From Aulostomus chinensis (taxonomy: Eukaryota > Chordata > Actinopteri > Syngnathiformes > Aulostomidae): 64,000 nt of DNA. Positions 35,626 through 47,100 of this stretch are shown piece by piece; position 1 is the stretch's first letter; the number at the start of each line of letters is the position of its first letter. A model generated the notes under the pieces. That model was given only the letters and a program-made list of their open reading frames with translations. It did no database searches and was not told where the DNA came from. Both the position numbers and the translations under genes were made by a program. Location of the stretch: positions 24,691,457 to 24,755,456 of the forward strand of contig JBBMOA010000007.1 of assembly GCA_037954235.1 (NCBI GenBank), given 5' to 3'.

Positions 35626-36828
35626 GAGGTGTGTCTCCCTCTCTACTCCAATATTAGACGCACCTGTATAAATACTGTTGTTTTCTGTATGTGTGTGTCT
35701 CTCTCTTACTTCACCTTCTCCTTCTCCTGTTCAGAGTTTCTCCCATGAATGAAAACACAGGTCTGCACCAGCACCTGAGTGACCTGTTTATACAGCCAAT
35801 TCTACCAATCCTACAGCCTTCCGCAACCCTCTTGGCTGATTTCTTACTCAACTTTGTCAGCTCTTACGCTCTAAGGTTTTCAAGTAAGCCAGCCACGCCA
35901 TTTGATGTGGGTCAGGGGTGGGGTTGGGGGGATTTATTCAGGTGTGGCAACCAGTACTGCCACCACCCAACCTCTGATGTTGCGTCCATCCGCAGCCAGG
36001 TGCCGGAGCTCCGTCAGAGAGCCCAGTGTTCCAGCCCTGGAGATGAATAGGTGGCCTGTTGATGGAGCTCGTCTGTGGGGCCCTGTGGTTTCCCCCCTCT
36101 CACGCGCAGAAGCAGGGGTTATAAGTCGGGACGGGCTTTTACCTGCTGGACAGGATTGGGGTTGACTGAGAGGGAGCTACAGCACTCTGGCTAACACTCT
36201 GACCACATGTGAACTTATGATACGGTGCATGTTTTCATGTGTCCACGTGCATGTAGTACCTCCCTGGCTAAGTGCCTGCACCACCTGTCTGAATGAACCC
36301 TTCATCTCAAGCTGAGCCAGGGTCAGCGGAGGTTGAGTCGGCTAAAATGGGCCTGCTATCACATTATGAGGTAGGAGGGTGTATTTGCTTTGCAGGTGTG
36401 ATTTCTCTAAGATATTTCTTTTATTTTAGAAAGGGATATGTTATTATTCTTTTAACACTGAAATAAGGGGATTTTCTTAAGATTCAAATTGCATTTAAAA
36501 TATGCATGAAACACCCTTTTTTGAAGTGGAATGGAAGAAATTATTTATTTTGTAAACTCTGAATAGCAGCTATGTAAAGCGGTCTGGCCTTCATTATGCA
36601 TTCAAATTAACAGCTTTTTTCAGAATTCAGCTGCCTGAACTTCCTCAAAAGAAGACCTGGCAAAGAGTCTAGCTGAATCTGATTTCTCTGAAAACGGGAC
36701 TCTCTCATTTCATGTTAACTCTTACCATCGCCTGTGTGTCTCCGATCGATGTGAAAGACAGCAGAATCAAACAATAGCTGCGTCTCTATCACACCAGCAT
36801 CATCAGGCGATGCCTCGTAATGCCTCAT

Positions 36829-36930
36829 CTAGTCCAAAAGTCAAACCACGGAAAGACTTCACCACAAAGAGTGCACTAGAATTTGGCTGCTTCTTCGTGA
36901 AGTGTTTCTGTGGTTTGACTTTTGGACTAG
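36829..36930. repeat. Inverted repeat / MITE-like hairpin
   Basis: Arms 36829-36862 and 36897-36930 are complementary at 32 of 34 positions, separated by 34 nt. Pairing continues imperfectly outwards for about 10-14 bases. Both arms end in CTAG at the outside. It could be a short MITE or a fold-back that yields a hairpin RNA from the intron; no target duplication is clear. Confidence 0.85.
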
Positions 36931-39414
36931 TTGTGGCATGACAAGTTTATCTTTACATGCGCACTGAAAACAGCGTGAAGAAAGTGATAAGCCAAAAAAA
37001 GAGGGTTGATGTTTCAGAGAGAAACTCTGTATTCTCTATATATTGTTGATTACGAAGCTTTATCCAGTTTATCTTTTATGAAATTAAAAAAACCTGTCAT
37101 ATATTTTAAAACAAGGTAGTGAAAGACTATCCGTTAGTCACGGAAGGGTAATAGGTAAGTCATGTTACCTCTAACTCACATAGACAGTCAGGTACAAGCA
37201 CATGCACACACTTCTTTTTACTCCCCAGTGTATTTTTTCCACTGCTGTTAATAGGAGCCATATAGGGCACAGTTTATAATGAAAGACCCCCCAGGGGCCA
37301 AGGCAGTAAATGGGACTAATAACCTTCTAAATAAGTCTCCACCAGTGCTGAAAGGCTGCTCTCTTTCTACTGAAGTGTATATGTGGTGTAAAGTCTTTTC
37401 CAGTGTACTACAGTAATTTTATGGCTTACTTTTATTTCCTTCTATCAAAGCATATCAGAGGAATTAGGAGGAAAGTAAGAAGGGGGGTGTTTTTGGATCA
37501 AAGTGTAGTTAGAGGGTCTGAAAAGTAATAAAAATGCATGGAGGTACACAATATTCTGACATGTTTTATCCATTGAAGCCGTAATTTATAAATGTTCCTG
37601 GTTTTATTTTAAGGAGGCGCGTCAACGATAGTCGCACAAAGTCACGCAATAAAATCTGTGAAATATGAGAGGGTGTAATTCAGGAGTCGTGTGGACAGTG
37701 CCTATTGAACGTGGGTGAACTCGACCGGCTGCTACCAGCTGTGGGCCAAAGAGAAGATGGAAGTTGTATTAAATTGACAAAAATTAAAAATGACAATTTG
37801 TCTAAATTCAGTAGGAAAGAAAATGAACTGCCATTATAAGTCTGTCCTGGTTTACATTTTATTTTATTTTACATACAAGCATTAATTTATCAATTTACCT
37901 CTTAATAGTAAAACAAAATGTACCATTACAATTAGAAAAAAAATGACAGTACAAGTGAAGAAATGGTCAAACAAATACAAATTGTAGCCAAATTGGATGT
38001 GTATACAGGTCATATATTTTCAGATGGTACCAGTGTTCACGAGTTACATAATTAGCTGCTGTTAAACTATATAATCCACAGGCTGGTGTTCAAATCTGGG
38101 ATTTTAAAATAACTTCACATTTAACTGATAATTCTTCAATAGAAATTGACTTCAACATTTTGCGTATTTTTATGAATCCAGTGAATTTTTTTTTCCAGCT
38201 TTCTTATTTTTTCCCCAGTTGCATTTTACAGATTTGTTGGGATGCAATTGCAACAGAATAAAGTGAAATAACTTTTTCAACTTTTTTTTAATGAAGGTAG
38301 TCAAAATCAATGTCGGTGTTTTAACTGTAGAATGCCAAACACACTTTTACTCACTGCAAAAATTTTGAAAGAAAAGACAGCCCCGAATTTATTAATTTAA
38401 TATCACGGCCTTGCAATCACTGCAGTAAAATAAAGTAAATCTATTGTAACCAGCTGTAAAATAGGGGGGGACAGCTACGTCACACTTTCTACTTCAGGAA
38501 AAGACCAAGTAAAAAAATACCCCCCCAAAAAATATAAGTGAAAATATTTTACATGTTAAATAAAGAAAAAAAAATCACATGAATATAAAAAAAAGCTGCT
38601 ATAAGACCATTGTGTGTGAACATGAGTTTTAATGGGAGTATTGTAAAACACACCGTGTGTGTTTGGGAGTTCTGCATGAAGAACAACAGAGCCAAAGAGA
38701 CCAATGCATTCATCTACGCATCAGGATTCTCATATATTAAAGATAATGTCCGTCCTCGGTGTTACGGATGTTGTCGAAGAGGCCGTTGAATTAAATGTGT
38801 GAAAGCCAAACGTCAGCAGCTCCAACTGAGTGGAGGAGGGGAGCCGAGCGTGACTGAAGACGCCCCCCCATCTCTGACCAGCAGGCTGTGCTGTAGCAAC
38901 ATCGCTCCTTTGCTCCCCTCACTCCCCCTCACTGGCAGGCGGGCCACAATCACTCAACTCTTTTGTTTTATATTTTTTAGTAACGATTTAATACTTGTGC
39001 TGGATTTCCACAGAGAGTTAGAGGGAAATAGTAAGTGTAGGGTTGAGCTTAAGTGGAAATGTCCTTGTCGGGGAGTTTTCCTGAGTTCGGTGTCTACAGT
39101 TGGGCGCGCCTATAACCATCAGCAGCACCACCGCCACCATTACTGCTGCTGCTCTGGTCAACCTCTCAACCTTCAAGTCATTATGATATTTCTACACCAC
39201 GTTTCCATCCAGGCGCAAAAAGGAAAGAGAGATTGAAAAAATAATTGACAAAACCACACTTTTCCCTCTCCATGAAAGCTCCTCTTTTTGTGGAAGTGTT
39301 CGTTGCTTTGTGGCAGATGTTGGGACTTTGCTTCAGTTTGTGACAAAAGTTGTTGTGTGACCGTTCCAAAACAATTGATAGCATTTTGATATGAGATCAA
39401 GATTCTGAACAGGA

Positions 39415-39415
<1 letters not shown>

Positions 39416-39452
<37 letters not shown>
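39416..39452. repeat. (CT)n microsatellite
   Basis: Pure CT tract of about 36 bp. A T17 run follows near 39718-39735, then a GT-rich stretch to about 39772. Confidence 0.95.
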
Positions 39453-39455
<3 letters not shown>

Positions 39456-40082
39456 TTTTAAAAAAAATCTTATTTGGGAAAACAGCCTTACCAGAAGTAT
39501 GTCTGCATGTGTGTATTTCTCGGTCGGTGTGCTCCAGTATTTACTACATTTTTCCTGACTGCAGGTCAAGTCACCCCCTCTCCCCTTCCTTTCTCTCTCT
39601 CCCTCGCCCTGTTTCTTTCACATTTAGTCTGGCCTCAGTACAATTTCTAGCTGTTGTCAGTTTCAGGAAATGCACTGCAATGTGTTGGGAAGTGAAGTAT
39701 CTGCCTCTGGGCCAGGTTTTTTTTTTTTTTTTTTTCTGCGTGCGTGTGTATGTGTGTGTTTGTGTTTGTGTGTAATTTTAAGCGGCTGCTTACGGGAAAC
39801 ATGTCTCCTCCATTTACAACAAACTGTCCACAAAGCCCACTCTTCTTCTGTTGTGTTTAAATAGAGATTCACACAGTGGATGATGAGAAGAAGGTTGGCA
39901 TAAAAATAAAAATAAAAAAATAGCTGGTGGGTGAAGTGAAGTGACACTTACTCTTTTAGTGTTATCGCTCAGTGTAGATGGTGGGTGTGTTTGTGTTGTT
40001 TTTGTTGTTTGTTTACAATCATCCAACCTTCACAGTAATCTCTTATTTACTTTTTTGTAATTAGTTAGTCTCCAGGAAAAGT

Positions 40083-40084
<2 letters not shown>

Positions 40085-40128
<44 letters not shown>

Positions 40129-40133
40129 TGTGT
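40085..40133. repeat. (GT)n microsatellite, first of a cluster
   Basis: GT repeat directly abutting the hairpin at 40134-40187; the first of three GT arrays within 400 bp. Confidence 0.95.
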
Positions 40134-40187
40134 GTATCTGCGTGTACATATGCAGTGATTTCCCACTGCATATGTACGCGCAGATAC
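40134..40187. repeat. 24-bp near-perfect hairpin next to GT array
   Basis: Arms 40134-40157 and 40164-40187 are complementary at 23 of 24 positions with a 6-nt loop. The one mismatch would be a U-G pair in + strand RNA, so an RNA stem would be continuous. Confidence 0.9.
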
Positions 40188-40265
40188 ATTGAGTAACAAC
40201 ATTCTACCTGGCCAACAATCCACACATGCTCACAATCCGTTTTTTTATTTTTTTATACCTCAAAA

Positions 40266-40300
40266 TGTGTGTGTGTGTGTGTGTGACAGTGTGTGTGTGT

Positions 40301-40353
<53 letters not shown>
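40266..40353. repeat. (GT)n microsatellite
   Basis: GT tract of about 88 bp with GACAGT and ATGT interruptions. Confidence 0.96.
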
Positions 40354-40355
<2 letters not shown>

Positions 40356-40423
40356 TGAGAAAACAACAAAAACAAAGCTGCATTTTTTTGGTTGTGAGCT
40401 TGAGTGTGATGTATGACCAGGGC

Positions 40424-40426
<3 letters not shown>

Positions 40427-40464
<38 letters not shown>

Positions 40465-40480
40465 TGTGTGTGTGTGTGTA
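40427..40480. repeat. (GT)n microsatellite
   Basis: GT tract of about 54 bp with one TATG interruption, third of the local cluster. Confidence 0.95.
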
Positions 40481-42830
40481 AACTGGTCAGAGCAGCACGA
40501 GTCCAAACAGGATATTGTAGTACACAGGAGCACAGATTCATCCTGCGGCAGTTTGAGTCAAGAAGGCCACAGCAACAAGCAAGTAGCACCCCCCTACGTT
40601 ACGTGTACAGTACTCACCCTTCTACATCACCAGAGCCAGAACAATGCTGGATGGCAAATTTCTTCAGCAATGGGAGACGGTAGTCATCCGCCTTCACAGT
40701 CTATAGGGTAAAAAACATGCTCATTAACTGTGTTTCTATTTAATTGTCAAGAAAATGTTAGAAAAAATTTCACACACAAAAAAAAACCTGCATACAATAT
40801 GTTTGTTTCCATCAAGTGGTTTGCTGCTAATAAAACAGGCCACGTAACCCAGTTAGAAGACGGCGGTAAAAGGCAGCATGGCCTTCACTGTGACAGACGA
40901 GATGAGGACAACTCCTCTATCAGCAAAAAATTGAGAGTTCTGGAGGAATAGCCTTCAGTGGGACACGTCGTAACAGTTCATACGTAGATAATATCAGTCA
41001 TGCTGCAAGCTATCAGAAGTTTTGGAAAAGTTTGGGAATATCCATGAAGATGGTGTCAATGGTCACAGCTGCTCAGTCACAGGACTTAATGATTCGCTAC
41101 ATCAGAGCTTGTTTGAATTACAGATTTCCATGTCCTGTCAGCGAATGTAGTCTTTTTTTATAAAGGCAAAATCCACCTGAAGGGAGCATTTTTTATTTAT
41201 TTTTTTGAAATACAAGTTTTTTCATAGTTTGTTGTTTCCATGTTTTCTGAAGTGATCCTTGAAAGTGAGCGTCATAATACATTGATAGGAACCCGACTAC
41301 TGACCGACAACCACAGTGCCTCCTTGAATGTATTACCACTTTACACACTTCACACACTTTTTGCACCCAGACATTTCTCATGTTCTCCTTGTGCATCTTT
41401 AAAACATTTAAAATTTCACCCCGTTCTTTGACGCGTCTAAACTGTGGCGAGAAAGCTTTCTCTGAAGTCATTCTCTTCTAGGCAACCACCGTCAGCTGGA
41501 TTTATAACTTATTATTCCCTCCTCTCTCTCTTTTCTTGTGAAAAATTAATCTTGGGAGTTGTTTTCAAGCAATTTATTGATTGAAGTCATTTTGTGTTTA
41601 TATGTCGCATCTCTGTTTCAGATGATTGGAATGCTGCTGAGGCAGCATTGTGCCAGTGTTTGCTGCTGTATAAACAAAGCTGTGTAATAATTGGTCTATT
41701 TTTGTAACGGTGTTGCATAATTTCTGTCCAAATGTGGCTAACGTGACTCCAGAGAAGCATTGAATACTGAAATCTAACATTTTAGCTTCCACTGATGCAG
41801 CCATTTACACTTGACCTTTAGAAATGCAGAAACCACTTCTTCCATATTGAACTGCCCTCCTTTAGAGCTCACTTTTTCTTATTCACCAACTTTCGGAAGC
41901 CTGCCGATGACAGCATCCCTGCACCCTTGGGGTTTGTGCTGGAGCAATGACCATATAAAGATATCCACGACTGGCTGATGTCAGCTCGTCACCAAAGTAA
42001 AAAACAAACATTGAAAACCAAGAAATTACAGCAGCTTGAGCTTTCTGCTCCCAGGGTTTAGTATTACATACATTTACCACATTATTAGAACCTTTGGTCA
42101 TGTTTAATATGACCATTTGACATGGAAACATTTTATAGTTGACAGAAAGTGAGAAAAAGCGCATAAGCTCCCCTTTAAACTATGAATTTGACTTGGCACA
42201 TGTAATTTAACATTTTGTGCATCATTTTCTCTGCCAAACATTTAGCCTGTGTATTCTTGGCCTTGGCTTGGAGTAAATAACAAGTTGGCCTTCAAGTTTC
42301 CATTCAAGACATTTTGCTCCGTGCAAATCACACCACAGTGGACATGACTGAATACAGTCTGATCAATCTGTCAGTTCCATAGAAGCCATTTGTCAGACAC
42401 ATTTTTAAAAACTAACACTTGTGGTAAGGAAACATCAACTGGAGAGATGTTATTTAAAGAATAAATTCAGGGTAGTGAGCTAGAATAACTTTGCTATAAA
42501 AACACTGTGATGCAGCTGACTGTGTTGCATTTTACACACTTATTCTAGTGCTTGCTCGGACTTTGGTATCGTCGGGCCCTCTGCGGAAGATTTGTGCTGT
42601 GTGATTAAACTGTAGAGTAGAACAGAAGGGGGTAGTAAGAGGGAGGGATTCACCTCTTGTTTAAAACTTAAGGGAGGAAAAAATGAGGGGGGGGGGGCGC
42701 AGTGTGTGTTAGCGTGAGCAGGGGTTCATCTCGTGTTGTCAGGAGCATTAAAGCAAGCTGTTTTTCAAGTGCCAAAGCCAACAGGGCTCTTCACTTGCTC
42801 TGTCCTGGGTGCTTTACTCAACCAAAGCTG

Positions 42831-42851
42831 TGTGTGCGAGCGTGCGCACGT

Positions 42852-42919
<68 letters not shown>
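42831..42919. repeat. Alternating purine-pyrimidine tract, (GT)n with GC-rich start
   Basis: Begins GTGCGAGCGTGCGCACGTGC, then about 65 bp of pure GT. It is the best left-handed (Z) DNA candidate in the window because CG/CA alternation precedes the GT run. Confidence 0.9.
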
Positions 42920-42923
<4 letters not shown>

Positions 42924-43153
42924 GTTTTGGCTTTTAGGCTTATGAACAGGCTGATCTTTACACCATAGAGTGTAACAAGACAAGGTCTGGGGTTTTCCTG
43001 ATTTTTTTTTGCCCAAAGCTTGAGAGCTCACATAGCGTACACAATTGTGTGCATACTTTCAAATTGTAAATGTCATAGTATCCATATTGTGTTCCAAAAA
43101 TATGGAGTAAAAAGATGAGGAATAAAGGCTGTCATATTTTCCAGATGTCCACC

Positions 43154-43175
43154 AAAAAAAAAAAAAAAAAAAAAA
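43154..43175. repeat. Poly-A tract
   Basis: Run of about 22 A. A similar A run lies at about 62615-62633. Neither is attached to a recognisable retroelement body. Confidence 0.9.
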
Positions 43176-43769
43176 CTACTTTGCAAAATCTACAGCTATA
43201 TCTTTAAAAAAAAGTCCTTCCACTTTCAGTCAAGTGGGTCTTGGGTGGTCTGTCCACTGCAAACCCACCGCACACATCTAGTCATGTTTCTTTTGTTGTC
43301 AGTTGATCGTTTGTTAAATCTGCTGTAGAGTCATGTATTATGGGGGGAAAAAAATGCTTGTAGCTAAATGAGCAACGCCATGTGCAAGTAGCTGGTCCAC
43401 CCTAAGGTCAACTCTCCTTTTGTGTGCTTGGGCTGAAGCGATCATGAACTCTGCGGCTAACATCCTTCACTTTAACCAACAGATGTCAAGCAAAAGTTAT
43501 CCACTCCACTGCTATGGCCACAGCTGTAGCATTACTGCTAACTTTATACCAGGTCTGTTTTGCTCCCTTGAACATTACCTACACATCCTATTCACGTTGA
43601 GGGGTTTGTTACCTGTAAAAACACATTTTAGCATCAACACACTAAAAAATATTGATATAGTTTGAAAACTTCCCTGACACGTAACTCTGGGAGGGAGTCA
43701 TCTCAGGTCTGGTTGACGTTCACTGGCAGAAACCTGTCTTATTATGTTTTGTAGGCAGTATATTTGTGT

Positions 43770-44150
43770 GAGCCCTGACATGCCATCATTTTTAAGCTGT
43801 TAAAATGTTGTTTGGACAAGAAGGCCGACACCGATATTTGCCTACTTTTTAATGAGTAGATGAGTTTGGGAGCCCTGAATTTCCATTATTTTTCAAGACT
43901 TCTTAATTGCTTTGTAAAATGTTTTTTGGACAAGAGAGCAGACATTGTTATTGGCCTCATATTTTATTAGTAAATAGGTGTTATAGAGCAGTTAGTTTCC
44001 ATAAATCTTTAACAGTTTCATCATAGCTATACTGAAATTTATTTGGACTTGAAGGAAGACATTGTTTTTGCCTAATTTTTTTTTTTTTGTAAATATGAAT
44101 TTATGAGCCCTGAGTTTCCATCATTTGAGCCATTCACATGTTCTATGAAA
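43770..44150 (+). repeat. Diverged tandem repeat, about 100-119 bp units
   Basis: The block GAGCCCTGA...TTCCATCATTT...TTTGGACAAGA-GGC-GACATTG-TTTTGCCTA...TAGTAAAT recurs. Unit starts are near 43770, 43870, 43986 and 44105, giving spacings of 100, 116 and 119. Three units are complete and the fourth is partial. The copies are clearly diverged, so the duplication is old. Confidence 0.75.
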
Positions 44151-47100
44151 TCTAAATCAGATTCTTGTTCAGAGAGCTTAAATGTTATCAATAATTGAAA
44201 CACTGAAAATGTTCATAAAAGAATAAATGACACATTGTTCATTTTGGCTTATACATGTACAACATTTTTATGACTACACACAGTAGTTTCAATGAATTTA
44301 AATGACATTGAATTAATTCTCAGTTCCTGCATCCCTAAGAAGTTCTTAGCATAGAATGTGTGTGAGTAAATAGAAGTAAGAAGAAAATATGGTCTGTGTG
44401 CGTATGACTCATTAATAACATAGCAAGGCCTCTCTAGCTCAAAACAGCCTGTGACCTTTTCTCTTTTAATCTTGGGTCATTCCTCAAGTGTCCTGAAATT
44501 GCCAAGGTTATGACTGATGAAAGACAAACCCATCCCACAACCTTTGCTGGAAGTAGATTCATTTTAACCCCCAAGCAGGGAAAAGCAATAGGAAGCCAAA
44601 GCAATAAAAGGCTTTGACATTGATGGGCCTGTTTCCCAAACACTTAGGACCTTAAGTCGTCTCCTCTCAAGTCTGACTGGAGGGGCCAGGGCTCCACTTC
44701 TTATTGCTGTGTCTGACCAGAGTCGCCATGCCGCAGAGAAGGTCGACATTTGGTCTTGGCCCCTTGGTTCCTGTGTGTCTCCGTGTCAGGCGTGGAACAC
44801 GCTACAGAACTCAGGGTGGTAGTGGGCTAAATGGGTGAGGAATTTCTGTGTTTGCAGAAGGCTTTCAGCAAACAGCCCTCACAGTGTCAAAGCAAATACA
44901 GAGACCTGTTCTCTTGTGCAAAGAAAGCACTACGTTGGACTATCTAGTGATTAGACACAAGTGCTGGATGAACAAGGGGAAGGCTTGTGATAATTACCAG
45001 AAATCTTTGCTTGTGAATGCACCTGAACTTTTTTGTGAAAGAGCCCCATGACAAAACAACAAAGCAGAAATGAAAAGAGCTGAATTTATTTTTTCTTTTG
45101 AACTCTGTGGCATGCGAGGAACCTTTGAAAAACAAAAGTCATATCCTGAGTTACTTCGATCAAGATACCTATGCAAAAAACAAATAGTGTAACCATGGAC
45201 ATAATCCTTTTCTGCTTTAGTACACCTACAAAAAAATGGTTTGACTTCATTTGTATGTTACTCTGGCAGCATTAGAAGATCACACAATCTACTTTTTTTT
45301 CCTTTTTTACTGGTTGCTGTTGAGCAAATTCTTAATCCCCTCCGCTGGTCCATTTGGCTTCACTGACTGGATTAGGTTCATGCACAAGGCCCCTACTCAT
45401 GCCAGTGGATTGCTTATGACAGGCCCTTATGCAGACACCTTGACTGCCATGAGCAATTACTTTAAATACACAGGAGAGGGCCAGAACTGGGCTGACCTGT
45501 GGGAGGGTGAGAGGTAGAGAGAGGGATAGAGAGGCACTTTGGGAGAGAGGGTGGGAGTAACAGGAAAGAGAAAACACCCCACAGCTAATTCTCGATTATG
45601 TAAAATGCTGTGTTTGTCTCCTGAGAAACACTTCAGACTAGTTTGAGTTTCGCTGGTGAATGGAGTTTGTTGGTCTCAATTTAAATGAAGAGAGAAACAC
45701 AAAGTTCAAAAATGAAAAATGTAGTTCTGTGAAATACCGATTATATGCCCTCAGGTCACTGACATGCAATGAATCTGTCTGCATTGTTGTTCTTAAAACC
45801 TGTTCTGTTAGCTGTTGACTGAAATCCACCTAGCGGGACCAAAGTTGACTTCTGCTGCTGGTTCAGAACCCATTATATTGAAAACTACTATTAGAAATTA
45901 GAAAAATATTAAATCAATCAGAAATGCGATACTTTAATGCCCCCCCCCTCCAAAAAAAAATAATATAATGTAGCTCCTTGTTGGAAATGGAATTTCTCAA
46001 AGCAACGAGTTCGTGCGTGGAATAAACACAACTTTGCAGGAACAGGCTCAGTAACCGCCAATGACTATTTCTCTGAGGAAGAGATGTTTTGCCTTTCTTC
46101 TGACTGGATTTGGTATGTGCTCCCATCACGTTTCGTTCCACTGATTGGCTGAAAGAGCTTGTCTGTCAAGGCAAGTACTTCGCCATCTCATAGTGGGTTT
46201 ACCCCTAATTTCCGCCACCATTCTCATCAAAACTTGTATGTCAACCAGAAGTGCCGAAGCATGGTTCAGGTGTGTCCTATAAGTGACTTGCCACTCTGCT
46301 CCGAAAATACACACACATACTATTTTTGATGAAAGGTGCCTCAAGCTGCACAGAGCAGATTGAGCCAGACAGGAAGTCCACATACAAATGGCATTGTTAG
46401 TTCGCTCGATTTTCAAAATAAAACACGTGTAGACTCACGATCACAAAAAAAAAAGACAGAAAAGGACACTCTACAACCACATACGCTACTTGAATGTTTT
46501 AGAGGTGAAGAGACAACGACCCAGTCAGAAGAATCTGGGCAGTTAACAAAGCCGGGCAAAACGTAACGTGGGTGAAATGCTGCCGGTGGGCCTTGCAGCT
46601 GTGCAGTGGATAGCCGTAAACAGCGTCGCATCTTGAATGCCAAGGAGATGGAACTAGTGGATTCCCAAGGTTACATAGGGGAGGAACCAGACGTAACTAC
46701 AGGGGTCCACTTTTGAACTTGCCAGGGACGAATAGTCTCGACAGTCTCAAATCCGCCCAGGCCTTGGTTCAGATAGACTTTAACCCTTCTGTGTGCCTGG
46801 TGGTGGCAGACCCCGACAGCAATTCTGAACCCTCCCAGTCTTTTTGGGTGTGTCTATTGATCAGATTTCATACGGATCTGTGCTAGCTCTGTTACACTAC
46901 AGGCCCTGTTTCTGCTGGCTCTGCTCTGTTTCACCTAAAATCAGGGAGGGTCCGACTAGGACACGCAGAGTGCACAGAGTTCACAGGGTTGTTGATGTTA
47001 AGGTATAGTTTGCTATACCTCAATATCACAGAGAGGGAGTTTGTTCTGTGGCTATGTAAAATAGTGGTACATCACAGTTAAGGCTGCGTCTGTTCTCTGT

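Noticed and set aside
40134..40187. The hairpin as a microRNA gene.
   Set aside because: The total length (54 nt) and 6-nt loop are too short for a typical animal precursor, and it abuts a variable GT array.
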